Below are positions 51,306 through 61,224 of a DNA stretch of 64,000 nt, in pieces. Source of the stretch: an uncultured Bacteroidales bacterium (GTDB taxonomy: Bacteria; Bacteroidota; Bacteroidia; Bacteroidales; Paludibacteraceae); the NCBI GenBank assembly GCA_937907165.1, contig CALCUH010000010.1, positions 62,001-126,000 of the forward strand, in the 5' to 3' direction. Both the position numbers and the translations under genes were made by a program. How positions within the stretch are numbered: the stretch's first letter is position 1; each line of letters begins with the position of its first letter. The notes under the pieces were generated by a model, which was not told the DNA's origin, ran no database searches, and saw only the letters and a list, made by a program, of their open reading frames with translations.

Positions 51306-53168
51306 TCAGAACACGATCAGGTTATTAACTGACCTATTCTCCGACGTGTTTGTAACATTGCTACCATTGTATTTAACAAACGCGCTACCGCCGCCGTCAA
51401 TTGCAATCACGTCGTCGAAGCCTTCGCAGCGAACCTTCTTCCAGAATTCCATCCCATAGATGAAGTTCTTGCTCGACGTCTTCCCGGTAATAATCCAGAT
51501 TTCTCCGTCTCGCAGCCCGATCCAAGTGCGATACGCAGCCCCCATACACGATTCGTCAAATCCTTGTGATTTAACGTAGCTGTAATAATCGACATCATCT
51601 CCGTGACGAATAGTTGGTACGCCCGAGATAGCATATTTGCATCCAGACGCAGGCTCCGATACGTCATCGATGTACGGTACTCCGCTTGACGGCACAATCA
51701 GGGTAGACACCAGACGCCCTCCCTTGTACTGAGGTGTCTGATTGCTGTTACAGCCATATCTTAGTTTACCGCCGGACGTATATCGGTCTAAATACTTGCG
51801 AGCCTGCTTCGGGATGTCGTCATCATTACAGTCGCACACCAGATTCCCGACGGGTAATGTAAATTTTTCGCCGGATTCCGAAACAAAATACGCAAAGAAT
51901 CCGCCATTTCCGTAACTGGCATACGGTGCGGATCTCTTTGGCTTGTCGAAATATTTGATCTGGAAATTTCTGGCTCGCATAAACGTTAACCCGTCATGCG
52001 TATACTTGTCCGCATGTGACTTAGATGCAATCTCGGCTATTTTTGCGGTCTCGGAACAATCTAAGATAGCGCCTTCGTTTTTAATCCCAAGATACGGCGT
52101 CGGATCGACCGATACTCCGTTTTTGCGCACTTCAAAATGGCAATGTCTGCCGTTCACGTTTGCGGGGACACAATATCCGGTATAGCCCTCAATTCCGATT
52201 ACGTCACCAACCTTTACGCGCTGCCCGGTCTTTACCGCACGGCATTCCATGTGGCACATAAATACCTGCAGGCCATTGTCACAATCGAGCCGGACGTAAT
52301 TTCCCCATTCCCAAGTGCGGTTGGATTTGTCGGTAATCATAGTGGAATTTCCAATCACGCCGTTAGCCGGAGCTACGATAATCTTGCTTCCTCGTCCGCA
52401 TAAGTCAATGCCATTATGATATTCACGTTTGCCATTCAACGTGCGATATCCAAACCGTGAAACCAGTTCTGCATCTGTCTTATACGGTAGATATAGCTTC
52501 TGTTTGCTTATTGTCATTTCGTTATCCTCCTGAGTTTGCGTGAAGTAGCCGTAGCTAAGATCAACATCTCCTTGAATTCCGTTGATCTTACCCTTATCCG
52601 TAAACTGCCAGATCATTGGATGCCCGTGCTGCGTCGGCACCTGAGAATCCGGAACCGTATACCCCGTACAGCGAGAACCGGAAAAGTCACACCACTTTGC
52701 CAACCATAGCGGATACTTCTTAAGTTCCGCGTAATTCGTCATATTTGTGATGTAATTCTCGTTGAGGTAAAGACCTGCCGTATATCCAGCGGAGATAATC
52801 TTATCGCAGAACGTTGTCATAATTTTGGTTCGATCTGCGTTTGTATATGTTACCTTATTGCTATTGGCATACCTCTCGGTGTCCTCCTCAAAATCGTAAA
52901 AAATTGGGAGATTTATCTTCTTACCATTGAGTACCGAGACGCAAAAGTTTGCTTCCTTGATCGCGTCGTTAACGTTAAGCGCATAGGAAAACCAGTAAAT
53001 TCCAACTTGGATACCAGCTTTCGTTGCGCCGTCATAGTATGACAGGAATTGATCGTCACGCACGGTAGAATACCCTCCGCGCAAGATGGCAAACGAAACC
53101 CCGGAAGATTTTACGGAGTTCCAGTCGATTTTGCCGTTATATTTTGACACATCTATGCCAGCAATCAT
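51306..53168 (-). CDS. Three-domain endolysin: GH25, M23 and phosphodiester glycosidase
   Basis: ATG 53168 follows AGAGGTG. Residues 1-205 are a GH25 lysozyme (AGIDVSKYNGKIDW, the DFEED acidic motif). Residues about 245-365 are a zinc metallopeptidase M23 (NGIDLCGRG, HCHFEVR). Residues about 460-615 are a phosphodiester glycosidase-like domain (AYRTWIGLRDGEIWIIT ... VIAIDGGGSAF). It would cut glycan strands, stem peptides and perhaps wall teichoic/sugar-phosphate links. Located beside the holins. The third domain's target is inferred. Confidence 0.85.
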   Translation of the reverse strand: MIAGIDVSKYNGKIDWNSVKSSGVSFAILRGGYSTVRDDQFLSYYDGATKAGIQVGIYWFSYALNVNDAIKEANFCVSVLNGKKINLPIFYDFEEDTERYANSNKVTYTNADRTKIMTTFCDKIISAGYTAGLYLNENYITNMTNYAELKKYPLWLAKWCDFSGSRCTGYTVPDSQVPTQHGHPMIWQFTDKGKINGIQGDVDLSYGYFTQTQEDNEMTISKQKLYLPYKTDAELVSRFGYRTLNGKREYHNGIDLCGRGSKIIVAPANGVIGNSTMITDKSNRTWEWGNYVRLDCDNGLQVFMCHMECRAVKTGQRVKVGDVIGIEGYTGYCVPANVNGRHCHFEVRKNGVSVDPTPYLGIKNEGAILDCSETAKIAEIASKSHADKYTHDGLTFMRARNFQIKYFDKPKRSAPYASYGNGGFFAYFVSESGEKFTLPVGNLVCDCNDDDIPKQARKYLDRYTSGGKLRYGCNSNQTPQYKGGRLVSTLIVPSSGVPYIDDVSEPASGCKYAISGVPTIRHGDDVDYYSYVKSQGFDESCMGAAYRTWIGLRDGEIWIITGKTSSKNFIYGMEFWKKVRCEGFDDVIAIDGGGSAFVKYNGSNVTNTSENRSVNNLIVF

Positions 53169-53224
53169 TATATCACCTCTTTCGTTATCGTTGTCCCGCG
53201 TCACAAACGACGCGGGACTTTGCA

Positions 53225-56200
53225 TCAAATGCAGAACCCGACAGCAACCCCAAAATCATATGTGGCATCGTAGACGGGGCTCGCACTACCGTTTTCGGTT
53301 ACCGAACGGAAAAACCCGGAATTTGATGCAGCAGAACGCAGCCACCACTGACTGCTTGTCCCACTACCGTATTTGCGCTTCGGCGCGTCGTTCGTACCAC
53401 GATAGATTTCGTTGTACCTATAGTCTCCCGCTCCGCTCCCGCCGTAGAGTTCATATGCTGACGGGATCCAGATGTCTTCTACGGAGGTTTGTACCCCTTG
53501 TACCCCACCAGACGAAGACAGCTCCTGTTTCTTCGTGACGCTGACAATGGCGTTACGTACATTCAACGGGATTAACGGCTTGATCGTATTCTTAAGATAT
53601 GCTCTTAACTCAGTTGCTTCCCATCCTCCAGAGCTTGTTTTGGTGGAGTTCATCTTCCGCGAAGTTACGAGGAGCTCCTTTGCAATCCACGTGATCGCAG
53701 CCTTTCCGGAGCCATCCGCCTTGTCGTCGGTATCGAACGCGACGATCTGCATATTGATCGTGCCTTCCGCCCCAAGATCAATCGGCTTGTAGTTACCGAC
53801 TCTGTACGCGGTCTTGTACGCGCCACTCTCTGTGTTGGCTATGATTGTATCCCAATCATCCGTAATCTCCGCGTCCAGCGGCTCAAACTGTGCATAGCAC
53901 GTAGTGTTGCCAGTAATATTCCTCGGCGATGGATTCCATCCACGGAACTCCAGAGAAGCATTCACCGCACTCACTGGCGTTTCGCCGGTGTAGGAAACTG
54001 ACGAACCGTAAGCCACACCCGTATTCGTCTGCAGCGTTACGACAGTTCCGGACGAATCGTTCACAAACTTAACCGTGTATGTACGTACTGTAGATATAAA
54101 TGCCGCATATACGTCACGGTCAGCGGTAATGTTTTGAAGGGCATTCGCATTCGCGCTTCCGCCGTTCATCAGCGACCATCCGTTAAAGCTGTACGTATAC
54201 TGTGGCGTATCTGCTTTTGTAGGGGTCGATCCAACATAAGTTCCGTTTGAACCGTATTCAACAGCCCGAGTGGTTATAAGCGTCGTATCGTTGTAGAAAC
54301 GCAAACTGTAGCTTCGCAGCGATGGCGTATACGCCGCGTAGACAGATCTTGACTCCGTTACGTTGATTAACGCATCTGGGTCGGCGTCTCCTCCGTTCGT
54401 CAGCGACCACCCAGCGAATGTATATATGTATTGTGCCGTCGGTACTTTTGTCGGGGTGTCCCCGTCATATGTTGCATCAAAGCCATAAGCTACGTCAACC
54501 GAACCAAGCAACACTAAGCCGTTGTAGAAATTCACGGCAGGATCGACATGATCGTATGTAACGATTACATTAGGATAACGAGATTGTAGCAAAGCGAGCT
54601 CGGAGCCTTTCAGAGACGGCACATACACTCGTCCGGATACTTGCGCGTTCGGCATATTATTCCCGTTTTCGTCAAGACCGCGCATAGAATCAAGAATCGT
54701 GTACGCAGCCATGGCTTCGCCGATCGTACCAAAGTTCCAGTCGATCCCGATCAACCGGACACGAGAATTCGCTTCGATGGTTTCTATGATGTCGAGTGAA
54801 TCGATGGAATTTGATACATTCTCAAGCCTGAGCGTTGTGATATTGTCATATGACGGCATAACGAATTCTGTGATCGATGGTTGATTCCGGATCGTCAGGT
54901 TCGTCACGGTGTCAGGTAGATGCAGCTTTTTCAGGATACCACCATTCGGCAGATTCAATCCTGTGATTTTAGTGCCGTCAAAGTAGATTTCTTCCACATT
55001 GACGCAACCCGAAATGTCAACCGCCTGCACGAGGTTCGGGCAGTTCCGAACATCAATGGTTTTAAGCAATACGTTATTGCCAAGCGTCAGCGTAGTCAGA
55101 TTACCATTTGTATACGACGTATCGCTATCACCTACCTTGATAGCCTGTAGCTTCGTCGCCATCGAGAAGTCAGCCAGACCAACCTTCAAACCCGACAGGT
55201 CTCCCACATCCTTGAGCTGTGAAGCCGAGTAGATGTAGATTTCCGTGTCGTTCACGTTGTCGAGCGGGCATTCAAGCGTGTAGTCTTCGTTCCGAGCTGC
55301 TCTGGTCTGTACAAGATACGAGCCGTACTTGACCGAGGCGTAAACGTCAGCATAGGGCGTAATCGTGATATCGTCCTTCGCGTAGCCGCGGAGCGTGATG
55401 AAATCGGTCAGACTATCCCCGGCGTTATATTTGGAGTCCATATACCGGAATCGATTATATAACCACCACTTCCTTTGCTCCGCCTTGGAACCTTGCAGCA
55501 TTGGCAGATACAGTTCCGTCCCGGTTTCCTCCATCGGAGCGAGGTATTTGAAGTAGCTGTCTTCATTAAAAATCGCCTCCGACCATTTCGCCTGATGCTC
55601 CTCAAACGCCGTCTCCACCTTGTCGTAGCTCAGTTTACCTTGAGACCGTAGCGTCTGATACATCACCATGATGTCGTCATAGAATGCCTGCCGCAGATTG
55701 ATCCACAGCACGGACTGTTGACCATTGAATACATCTGCGCCGCCCTCGGTCTGGTCAACGTCTTCGAGGTTGTATGAGAATGTGAGGGAACCTTCGTTGT
55801 TACAATTCTGTTGCTTTTATGACCTGTCCTCTCAGGCGGGAACGGTTCTTCGTGAAGGGGTCTGATTACCCCTGACCGTTCCTCTCGCGTTTCATATAAT
55901 GGGATTATAGCGCGAGTTCAGACTGTTGCACCACTGCCGCAGCAGCGCCATTTCGCTCAGTCGTTGTTGGTGATCTGCAAAAATATTCAGGCGTAAAACC
56001 ACTGCTTGTCCCCACAGCGTTTTCGTCTTCCCTTGAGAGCGCGGACTATGTTGCAGTGGCTCATCCCGGTCTGCCGTTCGGCTTCTCCGATAGAATCATA
56101 ATGCCGAACCTGTCCGTTATCATCTACGGAATACACCTTCCGGGAAGTGGTCTTGCAGCATCGGTTCGATTCCGAAGCTCTTGACAATCTGGTTCCGTAA

Positions 56201-59200
56201 TGGTTGTTGTAATCGTTGTTGCACCATTCGAGATTTTCCACCCGGTTGTTTTTCTTGTCCTCGTCTTTGTGGTTTACCTGCTCAAGACAATCGGGATTTT
56301 CCAGAAAAGCCGACGCAACCAGCCGATGCACAGGATACCACTTTTTGTTCCCATGCTCATCATAGAGCAGTATGGAAAGATAGCCCTTGTGCGTTCGGTT
56401 CCCGGTTTTAATTTTACCGTTTACTCTGTCCTGCGCATAGCTTTTGATTCTTCCGTAGCTGCTGACCTCGTATTTACCGCCATAACCGTCAATCGGTTTC
56501 CATATTTCGTCCATATCTCTTTCCTCCTTCCTCATAAAATAGCTTTGCAGATCTTCCAAGGCGTTGTCCGTCACCATCGGAGTTTCGCCGTATATGAGAA
56601 ATGGTTTTTTAATTGGCACTAACCTTAAATGCCAATCGCCGTATCCATGTCATACGGCAGGGAGAACCACTTTGACCCGCTCATGAAGGTCGGGAAAGCG
56701 TTCTTCGCCCGAGAGTCCACCATAAGAAATATCTCAGTGAATAGATAATAAAAAATCACCGCATCCTTCTCAAAGTGATCGGTGAATTCCGCTTTGAATT
56801 TCGCCAGACGATAAGCCGCTGTGTCGTGATCGTATGAAACGCCATCATACTCCACCGCTTCATCCAGCGTATCCCCAGTAGCCGCTTCTTGGTCGGTAGT
56901 TACAAGCCACGCCGCCAGCGCCGCGAGGTTCGTTCCGTCGGTGTTTCCATCCGGAAAACGCCCCTCGAAATCGGAAAGCCAGTCGGAGCCAGAGTAATCG
57001 TCGGACTTCCATAAGACGCGATCAGACGTGTTGTTGAGAATTTCCCACGATTCGTCTCCTTCGACAAAACCATAAACGTTTTCTGTGCCCTTATCGTTGT
57101 TGAAATTATATTTCCCAAGAAATGTTGTATTCTCGCCGTCGTCCCAAAAGATCACAATCGGGAACCCGTCGATTCCCTGACGAACTGCAGGATTCTCCTG
57201 CTGCGGCGGAGTCTTGTACGGACAGGCTTCGTTATAGAGCCGCACCAACTCCACGTTGTTGCAACCCTCCGAGGAAGCCACATCAGCCTTGAATGTGAAC
57301 GTATTGACGGGTATAGCCCCGTCGCGCATTGCGTACTTGGCAGACTGCGTTCCATTCGCCAAGGTGAATCCGTTATTGAATTTGATCTTATAATTTTTTC
57401 GTGCGTAACCTTGTGACGAAGTACCCTGCACGTCTGCCTGTGCTCCCGTGAATGTAAACGACTTGGACGGGTTCGCCGGATCGGTATACGTTCCCGAGAC
57501 AGTCTTCTTGTCCCCCTTGTACTGAGGCAGCTCGGCTCCTTCCAGAATCATATACGGAAGATCAGCGGGCAGATTGTCGATAACAATCTGAGAATAAGCA
57601 TCGAAAATGTCATTCCGTTCATACCGTGCAAGAAGGTCATCGACATTCTGGGTGTCGGCAATCCAGTTGCTCAGTATCTGATGGCGCGTCAAATCGTTAT
57701 CATAGATTCTAATGGCATACAGGTCAATTGTTGCGTCGCTTGAGCCTACGGAAATGTTCACCGGCGTTGCCTGCGAAAAATCGTCATTTGTCGGATATCG
57801 CGCTACACCTGACATGATTCCATTGATATAGATATACATCAGTCGCTGTTCCGAACGTTTCTCCACAACGAATGAAATTCTGACATGCTCGTCTTCCTTG
57901 TATTGTGTTGAAATTTCAGACTGCTCAGACGACATCCGGGCGAACTGTGGCGTTATCGTGATTCCTCGTCCTCCACTTGCGCAGGACAGAATCGTGGCGT
58001 CATAGTCTAAAACATTTCTGGTTGCAAACTCAAACTCAATTGTTTTCCCGGTGACTCTGAAGTCACTTGCAAACGGCTTAATTGGAATTGTAAGTCGTGC
58101 ATCGCCTACTACACGCAATACGGATATTCCATCATCATCGGTACGCCAACCGTCTGACTCGAAGTTAAATCCGCTGAACGTCGCTTCAATGTTGCCATAT
58201 TCCCATACACCGGGGTTATCCTCGTTATTACTACGTCCATACGATGACAAATATAGTGAAAGACTATCCGTCTCAGCCTCAACATGCACATCAGACTCGG
58301 TGATCGTCAAACTGAATTTTTTCTCTACCGATCCGCATACGATAGACAGCGTCAGCTCTCCGGTGGAGTAGGCACGGTAAGTCCAGCTTTGCTCCGTTCG
58401 GTCTACAGTTAGCGATGCTACCGTGGATCCGTTCGCCGTCAGCAAAATCGGAGACGTAAACGACGATGGTGAATAGACTGTATATGGAATTACGAGTGAG
58501 GTGTACTGTGCCGCCGTAGTAGTCAGGAATGGAGATATAATAATCGGCTCTGTCGAAGTTGTGTCAATACAAACCACCTCGTAATAGAGGCGATTAGACT
58601 CGATCTCCTGCTCATCGATTTCTGCCGTGAAGTATATCTCGATGGAGTGCGCACCATGTGGTTGCTGCGGGATCAGATAAGTCATCTGTCTGCCAGACGC
58701 AGTCGTAGTTACTGTGTCAAGCTGCTCTCCGTCCAGCAGAATGTGTACTGTTTTCTGGATATTCCCAACTGGCGTGTATGGAAACGTAATAGCGCCAGAA
58801 AACGGAGTAGAAGCGTCAAACGTAGAACTGATTGACACATCAATCGCATTCACCGTATAGGTGATCGTCCTACTGTTTCCGTATACATCCGAAATTGTTA
58901 CCTTCACCACATTTGTGCCCGCAGATAAATATTGGGTGATGTTCCTAACAACATTGCCCTGTACCACGTCAATGGTGGCTTTGGAAACACCATTGACCGT
59001 GATCTTCATCATGCCGTTTCCGGTGGGTATATCGTCTTCTGTGGAACTCCACGACAAGACGATATTACACACAGAGCCGTATCCGATAGTCTTAGATAGC
59101 CACCCTGACCCGTTCGTGACCGTCAAAACGGCATTGTTTGAGGATCCACCGCCTCCAGATCCGCCGCCCGTACCAGAAAACGGTCCGAGCGGTCCGGCGA

Positions 59201-59459
59201 CAATCTCGTTGTTCGATGTCAAGTACAGATACCCATCCTCGACGTAAGCGCCGTCAACCTTGGAGCCAGACACACCGTCCACGACTCTGCTGATCGCCTC
59301 AAGACCGTCCTGCAACTCGCCTATTGCACCATCGATCACCATCATGGCGGATTCTGGATTAGTACCAGCGATTTCAGTACGAAACTGTCGGAAAGTTTTG
59401 CTCCCGCTGTCAACTGGAGTTAGTGCTAAATTTAATACAGGTGTTTTAACTTCATCCAT
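53225..59459 (-). CDS. Large tail/baseplate protein, split by a group I intron
   Basis: Exon 1 is 59459-56629 and exon 2 is 55802-53225; joined they give exactly 1,802 residues, reading DMDTAIGINNEGSLTFSYNLEDVDQ. The exon 1 half has immunoglobulin-like and lectin-like repeats, and the exon 2 half has leucine-rich-like repeats, two or three InlB-like (GWSLTNGG...VYAA) repeats and a C-terminal DUF6273-like domain (WWLRSAASNSGFFRSV). A receptor-binding or baseplate role is likely; the C-terminal C-type-lectin-like fold is the probable adhesin. Confidence 0.85.
55803..56628 (-). other. Group I intron with HNH ORF in tail gene (826 nt)
   Basis: Exon 1 ends ...GGCAT and the intron starts TTAAGG; its guide GTGCC pairs with GGCAT to give a U-G pair at the splice site. 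The intron ends in G before TAACAAC. Splicing restores the frame exactly. P7-like parts are less clear than in the nrdD intron. The HNH gene lies inside, leaving core segments of about 110 and 180 nt. Confidence 0.85.
55987..56514 (-). CDS. Intron-encoded HNH homing endonuclease (NUMOD4-HNH)
   Basis: The ATG at 56514 is chosen because AAGGAGGAAAGAG precedes it. The 175-residue protein has a NUMOD4 motif (DEIWKPIDGYGGKYEVSSYGRIKS), a HNH core (VHRLVASAFLENP, QVNHKDEDKKNNRVENLEW) and a C-terminal NUMOD-like HTH (SIGEAERQTGMSHCNIVRALKG). It would cut intron-free alleles of the tail gene and drive the spread of the intron. Confidence 0.9.
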   Translation of the reverse strand: MDEIWKPIDGYGGKYEVSSYGRIKSYAQDRVNGKIKTGNRTHKGYLSILLYDEHGNKKWYPVHRLVASAFLENPDCLEQVNHKDEDKKNNRVENLEWCNNDYNNHYGTRLSRASESNRCCKTTSRKVYSVDDNGQVRHYDSIGEAERQTGMSHCNIVRALKGRRKRCGDKQWFYA

Positions 59460-59482
59460 TCTAACACCTACCTTACCTCCGT

Positions 59483-59797
59483 TTAATAAATGTAATCCCT
59501 GTCGATGACACGTGCTGCATCAAGTGTGTCGCCGAGCAATTCAGGGTCAACTTCAGATACAAGCCGCAGTCGATAATATTTAAGATATACATACATATCA
59601 CAAGCAAGATCGGGCGCATCAAGAAACATATTGCCCGAAATAGCGTTACCAAATTGCATACTGTCATACTGATCTGTACATCCAACACATAGTCCTGCGG
59701 TAATAGACGATCGCCCGACAACCAGATCATAAGTATCAGGCGACCGGACATACATCGGGATCGTCTCTGTGCCCCCGTTGATTCTGTACGTGTTCAT
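59483..59797 (-). CDS. Small structural (tail) protein
   Basis: ATG 59797 follows AGAGGTG. The 104-residue protein has a beta-rich first half (INGGTETIPMYVRSPDTYDLVVG) and a helical-strand second half. It lies between the baseplate-like proteins, so a small tail or baseplate accessory is likely. Not recognised. Confidence 0.6.
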   Translation of the reverse strand: MNTYRINGGTETIPMYVRSPDTYDLVVGRSSITAGLCVGCTDQYDSMQFGNAISGNMFLDAPDLACDMYVYLKYYRLRLVSEVDPELLGDTLDAARVIDRDYIY

Positions 59798-59811
59798 GAC
59801 CACCTCTCGTT

Positions 59812-60177
59812 TTATGCCATCAACACTGACGGCGTTATGTTGCGGAAAATATGACAAATACCCTGTGACACCTCAGCCTCCCCATCCTCGTCGATGATCG
59901 TAACTTGATACACAAATCTCCCGCACAGTTCGGCGGTATCTGTAGAACTAAGTTCGACTTCTGCAAGGCAATATCCGTCCATACCGCTTTGTGCAATTTC
60001 CATCTCTTGTGTGATGCTTACACAAGACTGATTTTCGTAATGCGCAAGCGAGAAATACGCAGTATGACCCTCTGCGTCGTAGGGAGTTCCTACGTTAGAC
60101 CGCAACATAATTTGGATTTTTTTATGTGTGCCGCCGATGAACTCGATAGGCGGCAGCATAAAAATAGGGTTAATCAT
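59812..60177 (-). CDS. Upper baseplate/receptor-binding-related protein
   Basis: ATG 60177 follows GGAGG. About 121 residues, starting with the N-terminal pattern INPIFMLPPIEFIGGTHKKIQIMLRSN and ending in FVYQVTIIDEDGEAEVSQGICHIF, like the BppU N-terminal domain that attaches tail fibres to the baseplate. The identity is from memory of the fold pattern; moderate. Confidence 0.6.
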   Translation of the reverse strand: MINPIFMLPPIEFIGGTHKKIQIMLRSNVGTPYDAEGHTAYFSLAHYENQSCVSITQEMEIAQSGMDGYCLAEVELSSTDTAELCGRFVYQVTIIDEDGEAEVSQGICHIFRNITPSVLMA

Positions 60178-60181
60178 AATT

Positions 60182-60982
60182 TTAGCCTCCAATATTGACC
60201 GGGAACTCGCAAATAATTTTAACCTCTGCATTGCCCGCAATTGTTAAGCTGTTATCTCCACGAACCAGCCGGAAGAATTTCATATTAAAATACGAATATG
60301 GGTTCACGGCAGAATCCGTCGTTATAATCTGGTTAAGGTTATCCACCGTTACCTCATGCACACTTGTCGGAAGGTTTGTGAAGCTACATACCCTGTTTCC
60401 GTCTGACACGTTGGTGATGGAAACGCTTCCTCCACCAGAGGTAGAAATCACTAATTTGGGTTTGTAGAACCCGTGATAACTCGCCCGGTTGTAGAACGTA
60501 ACATTGGTCGTACCAGAACACTCGATGACCGTCTCGAAAGGATATGTGTAGGCGTATGGTGCATCGCACGTTACTTTACACTGGAATGCCCATGGGTGAC
60601 CTCCGTAAGTAATCAGCTTAAGACCAGAAATGATGACTTTATAACGAAAGTCTCTCATGTCTGGCTGACTGATCGCGAAATAGCGATAATCGCCATGTCC
60701 TACAAGCCACGCCGAAATCGCATCTACGTCGTACCGGTCGAGTGGCGTTCCCCTGTCAGTCGTTTCCGTATTTGCACCGAAAACTAACGTGAACTCAAGC
60801 GGATTATTTTGCTTAATTCCGTATGCTAACGCATCGTAACGACCCGAAATACGTTCCTCCACAATGGTACCGGTAGGAATATCGACATCGCCCTGAGAAT
60901 ATGATTCGATATCGAAAATCATAAGTCCGTATGCCAGACTCGATTTGCCATCGAATGTAAATTCACAGCCGTAGAAAGCCAT
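60182..60982 (-). CDS. Distal tail protein (Dit-like)
   Basis: The 266-residue protein starts with a short GCEFTFDGKSSLAYGLMIFDIES, then the split-barrel type N-terminal domain (GRYDALAYGIKQNNPLEFTLVF ... DVDAISAWLVGHGDYRYFAISQPDM) and a galectin-like C-terminal part (FYNRASYHGFYKPKLVIS). This layout is the Dit ring at the end of siphophage tails. Adjacent to baseplate genes. Confidence 0.8.
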   Translation of the reverse strand: MAFYGCEFTFDGKSSLAYGLMIFDIESYSQGDVDIPTGTIVEERISGRYDALAYGIKQNNPLEFTLVFGANTETTDRGTPLDRYDVDAISAWLVGHGDYRYFAISQPDMRDFRYKVIISGLKLITYGGHPWAFQCKVTCDAPYAYTYPFETVIECSGTTNVTFYNRASYHGFYKPKLVISTSGGGSVSITNVSDGNRVCSFTNLPTSVHEVTVDNLNQIITTDSAVNPYSYFNMKFFRLVRGDNSLTIAGNAEVKIICEFPVNIGG

Positions 60983-60991
60983 GTGCCCTCC

Positions 60992-61195
60992 TTATTTTCG
61001 AGTGTCGGATGCTCCGGGCGGCATCTCGTTAACCTCGCCTTTTATTTCGCTTTTTGTCAGACATTCTATAGCTTCACGAATCCGTTGCATTGCCCCACCT
61101 TTATTAAGACATGACATCTCGTCATAGACGGCGACACGCCCTAATGCGTACAGTGCTTCGGAAAGACACTGCAATACGCTTGTTTTGTCGTTCAT
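60992..61195 (-). CDS. Small helical hypothetical protein
   Basis: A 67-residue acidic, helical protein (SVLQCLSEALYALGRVAVYDEM ... RIREAIECLTKSEIKGEV). It lies between the Dit-like gene and the fibronectin-like gene. Possibly a small tail chaperone or accessory protein, by position only. Confidence 0.5.
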   Translation of the reverse strand: MNDKTSVLQCLSEALYALGRVAVYDEMSCLNKGGAMQRIREAIECLTKSEIKGEVNEMPPGASDTRK

Positions 61196-61224
61196 GATTA
61201 AAAAATCGCTCCTTAGATACTTAG

